NCBI RefSeq assembly: GCF_000369505.1
Contig: NZ_KB850054.1
Span: 310,001-374,000, forward strand
DNA length: 64,000 nucleotides
Direction of reading: 5' to 3'
Origin: Acinetobacter sp. NIPH 298
GTDB lineage: Bacteria > Pseudomonadota > Gammaproteobacteria > Pseudomonadales > Moraxellaceae
Below the pieces are notes generated by a model. The model had not been told where the DNA came from. It made no database searches and was given only the letters and a program-made list of their open reading frames with translations. A program made the position numbers and the translations under genes. Shown piece after piece: positions 37,568 through 46,763 of the stretch (positions within the stretch are counted from its first letter, which is position 1; every line of letters begins with the position of its first letter).

Positions 37568-39661
37568 ATGCTATTTAAACAGTTGTTGGCTTTTAGACCG
37601 AGCCGACTGGACATTATTTTTGCCTGCAAAACCTTTGTGGCAGGCATGCTGGCACTGTTTATTTCATTTGAACTCGATTTAATTAATCCAATGTGGTCGA
37701 TTGGTACGGTATTGATTATTGCCAATCCTTACTCAGGGATGGTGTCGTCAAAATGTGTGTATCGTTTAGTTGGGACGGTGGTTGGGGCAATGATTGCCTT
37801 ATTGTTAACCCCTCATTTTATTAATACGCCATGGTTATTTACCATTATTTTGTCTTTATGGGTCGGGTTTGCTTTATACGTTTCATTACTGGATCGTACG
37901 CCACGTAGTTATGTCTTTATGTTGGCTGGCTATTCAACCGCCATGATTGTGTATAACGCGATTACCTATATTGATGTCTACAATATTTTTGATATTGCAT
38001 TGGCGCGCGTGTTAGAAATTTCAATCGGTGTGATTGCAACAGCGGTCGTCTCTGCAACGGTTTTACCCGTTCATGTTGGTGCCATGATCAAGCAGCGTGT
38101 CAATAAAACCTTAAGTGATCTGGAAAGTACCTTTAGGAATCTAATGAGTGTGCAGGCAAGTTCGGACGATGATACGCAAATTCTGTCTGTGATCACGCGT
38201 GATGCTTCTGATATTCATGCTTTGGCAGTTCATTTGGCCTATGAAAAAGGTGAGTTGAATGGGATGACCAAGCCTTTGCAGGAAATGTTGCATCAGGTGT
38301 CGTTAGTGGTCGCTAATTTGGTGGCGCTGTCTCAACGCGTGAAACAGCTTGAAAAAATGCAGATGAGCAATCTAGCACCGCATTTGGATCTGATTCTTCA
38401 GCATAGCTTGGCATTTTTAAAACAAGATCGCGTGTTAAAACCGAGTGATTTACAGGGCTTACCGAGTAGCTTTGAACAGGATTTTGCTGAACTTATGGTT
38501 CTGGCAACGTCCGAACAGCAAATTGTCTTGGCGGCATTGAAAATGGATGTGCGTCATTTTATTGCCAATATTTTGGCGGTAAAGCTTATTTGGCAGCAGA
38601 TCCAGCAAGGCAACAAAGATATTCCTGTCGAAATTACCGCGATTACCACCAAGTACCCAAGTTTACATCGTGATCATGGCATCGCTGTTCGTGGTGGCAT
38701 TAGTGCGGTATTGATTACTTTTATTGTGACTGGCGCATGGATTGTTTCGGGTTGGAAAGCTGGATTTATGATGGCGCAAATGGGTGCGGTGACGGCGTGT
38801 ATTTTGACTGCTTTGGATAATCCTGTGCCTGTGTTACGGATTTTTATTTGGGGCAGTATTTTTTCTGCGGGTTTGGTCTTTTTATACGCCTTTGGTATTT
38901 TTCCGCATGTCACACATTTTTGGCAATTGGCTTTGGTCCTGTTTCCAATGTTCCTTGTGGCTGTAACCATGATGGCCAATCAAATGCTGATGCCGATTGG
39001 TATGGTACTTGGGATCAATACCATGATGGGTTTGAATCTGCATAACCAATATACGATGGATGCGGTTTCTTATTTGGATAGTTCCTTTGCCATGATCTTG
39101 GGCGTATTGGTGTCGCTGATTGTGATTGATTTGGTTCGTGCCGTTTCACCAGATACCAGTGCCACGCGTATTTTGGCTTTGCATTATCAAGCCATGCGTC
39201 AGGCCTTAAGCATGTCTTATGGTAGTGATTTTAAAATCCATTTACGCAGTATGTTGGATCGTGTGGGTATTTTGAATACCAAGTTGGTGCAAAATCCTGA
39301 GATTAAAACAGCGATTCAAAATGCATTGATTGAGAGCAGCTCGATTGTTGATTTGGTGCGGCTACAAGAAATTAGTCAAAAACTACCGCAGCTATCCGCG
39401 CTGCAAACTGAGGTCGCAGTATTGCAACAGCAATTAGCTCAGTATTTCCAAGCCCAAGAGAAACAAAGTGCATCGCATCATTTCTCAACATCTATTGTGC
39501 AGCAAATCAATCTACTGCATCGCATTGCTCAGCAGATTGAAGATGCTCAATTACAGCAACGGCTGTTGATTTCTCTGAATAATATTTGTGAAAGCATTGG
39601 TCATATTCCAACCGATGAAATGGATGTGGCAATGTCAGGCGTAGGTGTGTCACATGGGTGA
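37568..39661 (+). CDS. FUSC family efflux protein, AaeB-like
   Basis: 697-residue inner-membrane protein. It has the FUSC/aromatic-acid exporter layout: an N-terminal block of about six helices (FVAGMLALFISF, GTVLIIANPYSG), a cytoplasmic helical domain (about 170-360), a second helical block (about 370-510), and a C-terminal soluble domain. AaeB in E. coli exports p-hydroxybenzoate and similar acids. The DUF1656 gene overlaps its 3' end by 8 nt and an HlyD-type adaptor follows, so the three form one pump. No outer-membrane component is encoded here. Confidence 0.85.
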   Translation: MLFKQLLAFRPSRLDIIFACKTFVAGMLALFISFELDLINPMWSIGTVLIIANPYSGMVSSKCVYRLVGTVVGAMIALLLTPHFINTPWLFTIILSLWVGFALYVSLLDRTPRSYVFMLAGYSTAMIVYNAITYIDVYNIFDIALARVLEISIGVIATAVVSATVLPVHVGAMIKQRVNKTLSDLESTFRNLMSVQASSDDDTQILSVITRDASDIHALAVHLAYEKGELNGMTKPLQEMLHQVSLVVANLVALSQRVKQLEKMQMSNLAPHLDLILQHSLAFLKQDRVLKPSDLQGLPSSFEQDFAELMVLATSEQQIVLAALKMDVRHFIANILAVKLIWQQIQQGNKDIPVEITAITTKYPSLHRDHGIAVRGGISAVLITFIVTGAWIVSGWKAGFMMAQMGAVTACILTALDNPVPVLRIFIWGSIFSAGLVFLYAFGIFPHVTHFWQLALVLFPMFLVAVTMMANQMLMPIGMVLGINTMMGLNLHNQYTMDAVSYLDSSFAMILGVLVSLIVIDLVRAVSPDTSATRILALHYQAMRQALSMSYGSDFKIHLRSMLDRVGILNTKLVQNPEIKTAIQNALIESSSIVDLVRLQEISQKLPQLSALQTEVAVLQQQLAQYFQAQEKQSASHHFSTSIVQQINLLHRIAQQIEDAQLQQRLLISLNNICESIGHIPTDEMDVAMSGVGVSHG

Positions 39662-39860
39662 AATTAATCTTTATGGGATTTATATCCCCATTCTTTTGGT
39701 GCAAGCCATCATCGCTTATGTCTTGTTTAAGCTGATTAGTCCATGGGTCGACCGATTGGTCATCAAGGGTTGGATTGCACTGCCGAGTATTTTTAATCTG
39801 TGTTTTTACTTGGCATTGTTGCTACTGGTCCATGGGCTATTCGTGTGGCTGTGGGTCTAA
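39654..39860 (+). CDS. DUF1656 membrane protein, AaeX-like
   Basis: 68 residues from the ATG at 39654 (an upstream GTG at 39645 is less likely). Two membrane segments: YIPILLVQAIIAYVLF and LCFYLALLLLVHGLFVWLW. This tiny protein is found between FUSC and HlyD genes in aromatic-acid efflux operons. Its ATG lies inside the end of the previous gene (8-nt overlap), which suggests coupled translation. Confidence 0.87.
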   Translation: MGEINLYGIYIPILLVQAIIAYVLFKLISPWVDRLVIKGWIALPSIFNLCFYLALLLLVHGLFVWLWV

Positions 39861-39924
39861 GGTTTTTATAAACACTCAATTCGAAATTTAATGATTTAAA
39901 GAATCAGTGGTAAAGGTAATGAAC

Positions 39925-40926
39925 ATGAAGGCATTTGAGGTGCGAAAAGTCATACGTCCTGTGGTATTACTCGTTGCGATCGTGATCGCTGTCTATGCGG
40001 TCGTGCATTTGTGGAATTACTACAATGCCGCACCGTGGACGAGAGATGGCCGTGTACGGGGTGATGTGATTCAGGTCGCATCAGATGTCAACGGTCTGGT
40101 CACAGAGGTTCTGGTACAGGATAACCAAACTGTAAAAAAGGGGCAGGTGCTTTTCAAAATTGATGTCGCACGTCAAGCCTTAGATGTGGAACAAGCAAAA
40201 TCTGATTTGGCTAAGGCCAAGGCGGGTTTGGCACAAGCTCATGCAAACTTGGCAGGTGCGAAAGCCAGTTTGATCAAAACCGAAGCCAATATGAAGCTGA
40301 CTGAAAAGAATGCAGCGCGTTATGCTAGCCTCATGGATGGTGCGATTTCAAGGCAAGAGCAGGATCAAGTGTTTGCAACCCGCGATCAAGCTGTCGCAGA
40401 ACGTGAGCAACTGGTTGCAAGTATTGAGCAGTCCAATGCAGCGATTCAACAGCAACAAGCACTGATAGAAGTCGCACAAAGCAGTTTGCATTTAGCTCAA
40501 TTAAATTTACATCGTTCAGAAGTGGTTGCACCTGCTGATGGAACTTTATCAAATTTTGATTTGCGTGTCGGAAGCTATGTCAATGTGGGGCAAGCCGTTG
40601 CCGCTTTACTTGATCGCCATCAGCTTTATGTGGTGGGTTATTTTGAAGAGACTAAACTCAATCGTATTCATGTTGGTGATCAGGCAACGGTGCAACTCAT
40701 GGGTGATCGTCAACAGATTAAAGGGCATGTTCAAGGGGTAGCAACGGGAATTGAAGATCGTGAACGCTCAGGTAGTTCTAATTTACTTGCTAACGTGAAT
40801 CCGACCTTTAGTTGGGTGCGTTTAGCACAACGTGTACCTGTCAAAATCGTATTAGATGAACAACCGCAGAATCCTTTAGCTTTTGTGTCTGGACGCACGG
40901 CAACGGTTAGAATTATTGAGAAATAG
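39925..40926 (+). CDS. HlyD-type periplasmic adaptor of efflux pump, AaeA-like
   Basis: 333 residues from the ATG at 39925, which has AAAGG 8 nt upstream; earlier in-frame GTG and ATG starts exist. One N-terminal membrane anchor (VVLLVAIVIAVYAVVHL), the biotinyl-lipoyl strand pattern (DVNGLVTEVLVQDNQTVKKGQVLF), a long coiled coil (about 85-190), then the second half-motif (VVAPADGTLSNFDLRVGSYV). It links the FUSC permease to an outer-membrane channel. Last gene of the operon. Confidence 0.88.
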   Translation: MKAFEVRKVIRPVVLLVAIVIAVYAVVHLWNYYNAAPWTRDGRVRGDVIQVASDVNGLVTEVLVQDNQTVKKGQVLFKIDVARQALDVEQAKSDLAKAKAGLAQAHANLAGAKASLIKTEANMKLTEKNAARYASLMDGAISRQEQDQVFATRDQAVAEREQLVASIEQSNAAIQQQQALIEVAQSSLHLAQLNLHRSEVVAPADGTLSNFDLRVGSYVNVGQAVAALLDRHQLYVVGYFEETKLNRIHVGDQATVQLMGDRQQIKGHVQGVATGIEDRERSGSSNLLANVNPTFSWVRLAQRVPVKIVLDEQPQNPLAFVSGRTATVRIIEK

Positions 40927-40927
40927 T

Positions 40928-41120
40928 GATATACGGAGTCTTGCTGAGTTCCCATCCAATTTTAGGTTAAACCTGCGGTTCGCCCTACTTTGGTTTAGCC
41001 CAAAGTAGGCAAAGGCATTGTCATCCACAAAACCTGTTCTATTTCTTCATTTATATGCTTTTTCGCAGAAACAAAATCTTGTTTATGCCATGCAGGTTGT
41101 GGATGACGCTTCCGTGTATC
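40928..41120. repeat. Nested imperfect palindromic intergenic element
   Basis: Three nested sets of complementary arms in 193 nt: outer GATATACGGA (40928-40937)/TCCGTGTATC (41111-41120, 9 of 10); inner TCATCCACAA plus ACCTG (41021-41036)/CAGGTTGTGGATGA (41093-41106); and a local perfect hairpin CCTACTTTGG (40984-40993)/CCAAAGTAGG (41000-41009). Looks like an interspersed repeat or a structured RNA between the efflux operon and the convergent ruvX. Confidence 0.5.
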
Positions 41121-41213
41121 TTATTTTATTCAAGAGTTGTTATCTTGAAGTTGTTTTCTAACGCGGAATAATACTAATGCTGCTCTGTGCTAGAAAGTTG
41201 AGGGACAGTTCTT

Positions 41214-41657
41214 TTAAGGCGTAACTCCAGTGGGATCACGATACCAACTTTGAATCAGCAAAGCAGCCGCAAAACTATCTGCGGATAAGCGCTTGGCGCG
41301 ACCACGTTCTTGATAAAATTCAAGTTCTTCTCGTGCTTCTCGCGTGGTTAATCGTTCATCGACCATCCATGTTTCAATGTTGGTTTGATGGCGTAAACGT
41401 CGTGCAAATTTGCGGGCACGTGCAGAAAGTTCTGACTCACTATCATCCATGTTCAGTGGCAAACCCACTAAAAATAGATTGGGTTGCCATTCTTTGACCA
41501 GTTTCAATAACTGATTCCAGTCAGGAATGCCATCTTTCATGATGAATAGAGGGAGAGGATTGGCACTTTCAATACGTGATTGACCAATCGCAATCCCCAT
41601 TTTTTGGGTGCCAAAATCAAATGCCATAATTGATTGTGAAGTTTGGATATCAGGCAT
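41214..41657 (-). CDS. ruvX: Putative pre-16S rRNA nuclease
   Basis: 147-residue YqgF/RuvX RNase H-fold protein. [15 protein letters not shown] carries the first catalytic Asp; [19 protein letters not shown] and the final [14 protein letters not shown] complete the family pattern. It trims the 5' end of 16S rRNA precursor. The ATG at 41657 lies inside the end of yqgE (8-nt overlap), consistent with a coupled operon; the longer frame to 41675 is less likely. Confidence 0.9.
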   Translation of the reverse strand: MPDIQTSQSIMAFDFGTQKMGIAIGQSRIESANPLPLFIMKDGIPDWNQLLKLVKEWQPNLFLVGLPLNMDDSESELSARARKFARRLRHQTNIETWMVDERLTTREAREELEFYQERGRAKRLSADSFAAALLIQSWYRDPTGVTP

Positions 41658-42204
41658 GACCAATCTCTGAAGCAAACCATGTCCGATCTAACCCAATTTT
41701 TTTGTAGGCTGCATCCCAACGATCGTCATAAGGTAAGTTGAAAATCAAATCCATATCTGAATCACAAATCAGCCAATCGCCTCGAGCCATTTCTTCCTCA
41801 AGTTGATTTTTGCTCCAACTCGCATAACCCAATGCGATTTGATAACGACCAACACCTTCATTGTGTGCAATCGCGTCTAAGATATCTTTACTGGTGGTGA
41901 TACAGACATTTTCACCCACAGCGATGGATGAATGCCAAGTGGGTTGGCCGGTATGTAAAACAAAGCCTGCTTCAGGACGCAAAGGTCCACCTTGCAAAAC
42001 TGCATGTGGCTGTACATTGTCGGCATCAATCTCTAAATCATTGAGTAATTCTTTGATTTGTAGATCAGAAGGGCGATTGATCACAATGCCTTGAGCGCCG
42101 TCTTCATCATGGCGAGCAACATATATGACTGTATTTGCAAAGAAGTCATCTGCCATGTCTGGTGGAGCAATTAGACAACGATGAGTTAAATATTGTTTCG
42201 TCAC
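41650..42204 (-). CDS. yqgE: YqgE/AlgH family protein
   Basis: 184-residue protein with the YqgE/AlgH signature ([34 protein letters not shown] and [18 protein letters not shown] regions). First described in Pseudomonas as affecting alginate, but its real function is unresolved. No signal peptide. It overlaps ruvX downstream, the arrangement seen in many gamma-proteobacteria. Confidence 0.93.
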   Translation of the reverse strand: MTKQYLTHRCLIAPPDMADDFFANTVIYVARHDEDGAQGIVINRPSDLQIKELLNDLEIDADNVQPHAVLQGGPLRPEAGFVLHTGQPTWHSSIAVGENVCITTSKDILDAIAHNEGVGRYQIALGYASWSKNQLEEEMARGDWLICDSDMDLIFNLPYDDRWDAAYKKIGLDRTWFASEIGHA

Positions 42205-42601
42205 CTAGGCGGTTCTCCATCAAAATATTCTGCTAATTTATCAAGGGCCTGTTGATATTTCAGCCATGCCTTGCGTTATAGGCTAAAACGATGCAAACAA
42301 GGCATGAAACGCAGGCAATGGCGATCCCCTTGTCAAGTTTTATAACGCAGTTTGGGGACGTTTTAGCCATAACCCTTTGGGGTAGGGATATTTTTTGCCG
42401 CTACTGCGTTATCTTGCGAAACAGTGTTTCTCATCATTTAGAATGACTAAATTTCGCAAAACATGCCTTGTATCATCTAAAAAATGTCCTCTGCCGCAAG
42501 CATCTGTGAAATGCCAACAGACCCTATATAGGTTCTTTTTATCAACATACAAGAGTTGATCGGATTTCGCCAATCATTTTCTGATATTTTGTTAATAGAC
42601 G
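42205..42601. repeat. Composite inverted-repeat intergenic region
   Basis: 397 nt without a gene. Several nested repeats: CATGCCTTG at 42265-42273 and again at 42462-42470, with its inverted copy CAAGGCATG at 42298-42306; TGCGTTATA (42272-42280)/TATAACGCA (42341-42349); GGCTAAAACG (42281-42290)/CGTTTTAGCC (42359-42368); TTGCGAAA (42414-42421)/TTTCGCAA (42452-42459). This strongly suggests an interspersed repeat unit or a structured RNA. Confidence 0.5.
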
Positions 42602-44263
42602 CTAGCTCGGTTGAAATTTCAACTGACGTAGTTGTTTCGCGTGTTGTAAGGTGGTTTCGCTAATTTCGACCCCTCCAGACATGCGGGCAAGTTCCAAAAT
42701 TCGTTGCGCTTCGTCAAGTTCAATAATGGTGCTACTGGCAGGGTCAGTTTGTTGCTTTTTCACCAAGAGATGCTGGTCAGATTGTGCCGCAACTTGCGCT
42801 TGATGAGTAATACAAAGCAATTGTACGTGTTGCGCCAAATCAGCGAGGAGGCGACCAACCACTTCAGCAGTTCCGCCACTAATCCCGACATCAATTTCAT
42901 CAAATACCAGCACTTCAGCTTCAGTTTTTTCGGCATTCATGACTTGCATGACCAGCGCAATACGTGAAAGTTCACCACCTGATGCCACACGTGCTAGGGG
43001 TTGTGCTGGGATACCTTTATTGGCAGTGAATAGCAGTTGAATAGAACTTAAACCTTCTGCATTTGGTGGCATCAATGGTTCAAACTTAAATTCAAAATAG
43101 GCTTCAGGCAAGGCGAGCGGTTTGACTTGTTCGATCAGTTGTTGTGCCAATGGAATGGCTGCAGCACGACGAATTTCATCTAAATGTTGTGCTTTTTGCA
43201 TAAATTCTTGATATGAAATCTCAACTTGTTCCGCTAAGGTTTCAGGATCTTCAAGATGATGGAGCTGTTCTAGCTCTTGTTGCCAAGCTTCGTATTCCTG
43301 CTTTAGTTGTTCAGGTTGGCTACGATGCTTACGAGCAAGGCGATGAAAAATTTCTAAAGTTGCATTGAGCTGTTCCATCCGCTCAGGATCAAAACTTTGT
43401 CGGTCAATAAATTGACGCAAACTCGCAGTTGCATCATCTATTTCACTTTGCGCATTCAACAATGAGTTATAAATACTGGAGAGTTGCTCACTACGTCCTG
43501 CGTGAGACTCCAAACGACGGATGATGGAGGCAACTTCTTGGGTAATATTTTGTTCTGCTTCATCTAGCACATTCAAGCTAAAACCACAGTCTTGCATGAT
43601 GTGTTCATGATGGCTCAGACGATCAAATTCTTGTTCTGTTTCTCGATAATCGGTCTGAATGATATCTTCGAGTTCTTCAAGCTGGGATTCAAGCGTTTGT
43701 ATTCTTTGAATACGTGTTGCTTGCGCATCTAAAGCGGCTTGATGTTGATGAATGTTTTTTTGCCAAGTCGCATAAGCCTCACGCACAGCCTGTGCTGGCG
43801 TTGCAAAGTTGCTATAGCGGTCTAACCAATGTTTGGGATAGGGTGGTTCAAGTAATTGTTGTTGGCTATGCTGGCTATAGAGTTGTACGAGCAAACGCCC
43901 GATTTCTTTAAGTTCAGTTAAACTGCTTGGTCGTCCATTAATCCATGCTTTACTTCGACCTGTCGCAAAAACCACGCGTCTTAAATGAATTTCAGCGGTG
44001 TCATCATCCAGTTCATGTTCTTTTAGCCAATGTGCTTCGGCACTTTCGGGCTGATAACTAAATACAGCAGTCACATCTGCTTTATCGGCACCATAGCGGA
44101 CATAATGGGTGTCTGTGCGCTCTCCTAAACAGGCAGATAATGCATCTAACAATAATGATTTACCTGCACCAGTTTCACCAGTAAGTACATTAAAACCTTG
44201 TTCAATATCTAGAGCGAGGTGGTCGGCGAGTGCAAAATTAATTAAAGTTAAATGGGTGAGCAT
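42602..44263 (-). CDS. recN: DNA repair protein RecN
   Basis: 553-residue SMC-like repair ATPase. Walker A GETGAGKS (29-36), two long coiled coils (about 150-350), ABC-type signature and Walker B near the C-terminus (ASGGELSRIAL, VLVFDEIDVGISG). Acts in double-strand break repair by bringing DNA ends together. The ATG at 44263 gives the family N-terminus MLTHLTLINF; the in-frame TTG at 44275 is unlikely. Single gene; elsewhere it is SOS-regulated, and I see no clear LexA box here. Confidence 0.95.
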   Translation of the reverse strand: MLTHLTLINFALADHLALDIEQGFNVLTGETGAGKSLLLDALSACLGERTDTHYVRYGADKADVTAVFSYQPESAEAHWLKEHELDDDTAEIHLRRVVFATGRSKAWINGRPSSLTELKEIGRLLVQLYSQHSQQQLLEPPYPKHWLDRYSNFATPAQAVREAYATWQKNIHQHQAALDAQATRIQRIQTLESQLEELEDIIQTDYRETEQEFDRLSHHEHIMQDCGFSLNVLDEAEQNITQEVASIIRRLESHAGRSEQLSSIYNSLLNAQSEIDDATASLRQFIDRQSFDPERMEQLNATLEIFHRLARKHRSQPEQLKQEYEAWQQELEQLHHLEDPETLAEQVEISYQEFMQKAQHLDEIRRAAAIPLAQQLIEQVKPLALPEAYFEFKFEPLMPPNAEGLSSIQLLFTANKGIPAQPLARVASGGELSRIALVMQVMNAEKTEAEVLVFDEIDVGISGGTAEVVGRLLADLAQHVQLLCITHQAQVAAQSDQHLLVKKQQTDPASSTIIELDEAQRILELARMSGGVEISETTLQHAKQLRQLKFQPS

Positions 44264-44508
44264 AAACGCATCCAATGCACAAAATCTTTTGCTTAAAGAT
44301 AGAGAAGTTTTATAGTTGCTACAAGCGTTGAATAGATGAATTTGTTGATTTGCCTAGGATATGACAGTTCTCTCTGTGATAAAGCACTTTGGTGCTTCGA
44401 AATTTGCTGCAAAAAGCATGATAAAAATGGATTGATTAGTGACGCAGGCACAATTAAACTACGTCCATCATAACCTAATATAAATGCTGCATTATTTGGA
44501 GAGTAGGC

Positions 44509-44835
44509 ATGAGTTCAGTGCAGTTTGATCATGTTACGGTCATTAAAAAGTCAAATGTGTATTTTGGTGGGGCATGTATTAGCCATACAGTACAGTTTGA
44601 AGATGGTACCAAAAAGACTTTAGGTGTCCTTTTACCGACTGAACAGCCTTTAGCATTCGAGACACATGTACCAGAGCGTATGGAAATTATTTCTGGTGAA
44701 TGCCGTGTAAAAATTGCAGATAGCACCGAAAGTGAGTTATTCCGTGCTGGACAGTCTTTTTATGTGCCTGGCAATAGTGTTTTTTATATCGAAGCGGATG
44801 AAGTGCTCGATTATGTTTGCCATCTAGAAGGCTAA
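44509..44835 (+). CDS. ppnP: Pyrimidine/purine nucleoside phosphorylase PpnP
   Basis: 108-residue cupin-fold protein (formerly DUF1255). The conserved run VYFGGACISHTVQFEDG, GVLLPTEQPLAFETH, PERMEIISGECRV and FYVPGNSVFYIEADE matches PpnP, which phosphorolyses diverse nucleosides. Cytoplasmic. RBS GGAGAG precedes the start. Two similar terminators follow. Confidence 0.9.
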   Translation: MSSVQFDHVTVIKKSNVYFGGACISHTVQFEDGTKKTLGVLLPTEQPLAFETHVPERMEIISGECRVKIADSTESELFRAGQSFYVPGNSVFYIEADEVLDYVCHLEG

Positions 44836-44875
44836 CCTATTACTGTTTAAATCGAGTACACTTATGCTGTAAGGG

Positions 44876-44907
44876 AATCCTGTAAAGTCATTTTACAGGA
44901 TTTTTTT
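44876..44907 (+). terminator. Terminator 1 after ppnP
   Basis: AATCCTGTAAA with TTTTACAGGATT around GTCA, then a T-run. Confidence 0.9.
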
Positions 44908-44940
44908 ATTAAATTCTTTTGCGGAGCTATTCGCTCCTCA

Positions 44941-44968
44941 CCTGTAAAGTCACTTTGCAGGATTTTTA
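44941..44968 (+). terminator. Terminator 2 after ppnP (near-duplicate)
   Basis: CCTGTAAAG, TCA, CTTTGCAGG then GATTTTTATTTTTT. It repeats the stem, loop and tail of the first terminator 62 nt upstream with only two stem changes, so it looks like a local duplication. Confidence 0.78.
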
Positions 44969-45067
44969 TTTTTTATAAATCTCCCAAAAGTTCCTGCTTC
45001 AAAGAGAAACTTTTACAACCTAAATCCCCGTTTTTGAAGCGGGCATTTTTAAAGAGGTCGTTCGTTC

Positions 45068-45814
45068 ATGGCAAAATCTGAATATTATTATGGTGTTCAC
45101 TCTGTGGAGTCATTATTAGAGTTAGAGCCTGAGCGAGTCTTGACGTTGTTTACCCTGAAAGGGCGTGATGACCAACGTCTACAAAAGATTTTACAGCTTG
45201 CAGAACCTTTTGGGATTAGTGTGCAACAAGCCAGTCGAGACAGTTTAGAAAAATTGGCGGGTCTGCCTTTTCATCAGGGGGTTGTCGCGGCTGTACGTCC
45301 ACATCCGACCTTAAATGAACAAGATTTAGATCAACTGATGCAACAGACTCCAAATGCGTTGTTATTGGCACTGGATCAAGTAACTGATCCGCATAACCTT
45401 GGTGCCTGTATTCGTACCGCTGCTGCAATGGGGGTTCAAGCGGTGATCGTGCCTCGTGACCGTTCCGCAGGGCTTACACCAACTGCTCGCAAAGTTGCAG
45501 CAGGGGGCGCTGAAAAGGTTAAATTTATTCAAGTCACTAATCTTGCACGTACTTTGGCGCATTTAAAAGACACCACACATACTCGCGTTATCGGCACGAT
45601 GTTAGATGAAAAGGCTTTGCCACTACAGCAGTGTGATTTTAGTGGACCGATTGTGATCGTGATGGGTGCTGAAGATACAGGCTTGCGACCAATTACACAG
45701 TCTCAGTGTGATCACACCGTTTATATTCCAATGTCAGGTGATTTACAAAGCTTGAATGTGAGTGTGGCGACGGGAATGGCGTTGTATGAAGCATGTCGTC
45801 AACGCAATGTATAA
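45068..45814 (+). CDS. rlmB: 23S rRNA (guanosine(2251)-2'-O)-methyltransferase
   Basis: 248-residue SpoU-type (knotted) methyltransferase. N-terminal substrate-binding domain (YYYGVHSVESLLE), then motif 1 DPHNLGACIRTA, motif 2 VIVMGAEDTGL and motif 3 SLNVSVATGMALYEA. It methylates G2251 in the 23S rRNA P-loop. AGAGG precedes the ATG. Overall length is normal. Confidence 0.95.
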   Translation: MAKSEYYYGVHSVESLLELEPERVLTLFTLKGRDDQRLQKILQLAEPFGISVQQASRDSLEKLAGLPFHQGVVAAVRPHPTLNEQDLDQLMQQTPNALLLALDQVTDPHNLGACIRTAAAMGVQAVIVPRDRSAGLTPTARKVAAGGAEKVKFIQVTNLARTLAHLKDTTHTRVIGTMLDEKALPLQQCDFSGPIVIVMGAEDTGLRPITQSQCDHTVYIPMSGDLQSLNVSVATGMALYEACRQRNV

Positions 45815-45851
45815 TCATCTGACTACGGTATGATGATTCAAGTGCTTTGAC

Positions 45852-46763
45852 ATGACGGTTCGAACCCAAGGCTACGTATTTGTCTTCATTACCATGTGTA
45901 TTTGGGGTGGCTTTACCATTTTCTCTCGCTTAAATGCGCATTGGCATATCAGTGCGTGGGATTTGGTTGCAATGCGCTTTGCGATTGCGTTTACGATTCT
46001 CATGCCGATCCTGATTTATAAAAAAGATTTGGCTTTTTTATGGCATCCACGTGCAGTGATATTGGCATTAACAGGGGGTTTAGCCTACTGTTTTACCGTT
46101 TATACTGCCTTTTTACATGCACCAGCAGCGCATGCCGCGATTTTTTTAAATGGTTTTATCCCATTATGTACTGCCGTCGCTGCTTATGTATTTTTTAAGC
46201 AGACCTTTGATAAGCATACGTGGTTGAGTTTGATGATCATGTTGAGTGCTTTGGCGGTGATGAGCTATTTGATGTTGCATGAGCAAGCTTCGTCATTTGG
46301 TCTTGGTGATCTGTTATTCTTTTTTAGTGCAGTTTGGTGGGGGCTATTCACTGTGTTGTTGAAACAGTGGAAACTGTCTGCATGGCATGCGATGGCAAGT
46401 GTAGCAATCTGGTCAGCATTGATTTATTTGCCGATTTATCTTTTATTTATTCCAAAGCATTTTCAAGAAGTCGAAGCTGTGCATTTGTTGGTACAAGGGT
46501 TGTTTCATGGCGTATTGGTCGTGATTGTTGCCACTTTGACTTATATCGCTGCAATTCAGCGTTTAGGTGCATTTAAGACTGGAAGTATTGTCACTTTAGC
46601 GCCGTTTATCGCGGCTGCGCTTGCCGTTCCGTTGTTAAATGAACCCTTAAGTGTTGCCGTTGCTTGTGGTTTGGTGGGAATGGCAATCGGGGCATTACAG
46701 CCATGGCGGTGGTTCCGCCAAGACAGCTTAAGTAAACAACTTGCTCAGCAAAAAAAAGATTAA
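45852..46763 (+). CDS. EamA/DMT family transporter
   Basis: 303-residue inner-membrane protein with about ten helices arranged as two EamA halves (FITMCIWGGFTIFSR at the start; LLFFFSAVWWGLFTVLLKQ at the start of the second half). Drug/metabolite transporter superfamily; substrate unknown. The 3' end overlaps the convergent coaE by 4 nt (stop codons interlocked), so the two transcripts are convergent. Confidence 0.88.
   Translation: MTVRTQGYVFVFITMCIWGGFTIFSRLNAHWHISAWDLVAMRFAIAFTILMPILIYKKDLAFLWHPRAVILALTGGLAYCFTVYTAFLHAPAAHAAIFLNGFIPLCTAVAAYVFFKQTFDKHTWLSLMIMLSALAVMSYLMLHEQASSFGLGDLLFFFSAVWWGLFTVLLKQWKLSAWHAMASVAIWSALIYLPIYLLFIPKHFQEVEAVHLLVQGLFHGVLVVIVATLTYIAAIQRLGAFKTGSIVTLAPFIAAALAVPLLNEPLSVAVACGLVGMAIGALQPWRWFRQDSLSKQLAQQKKD

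Noticed and set aside
37398..37682. Frame of 94 codons before the FUSC gene
   Set aside because: Overlaps the FUSC start out of frame; Trp/Leu/Cys-rich and unlike a real protein; includes the 12-bp hairpin.
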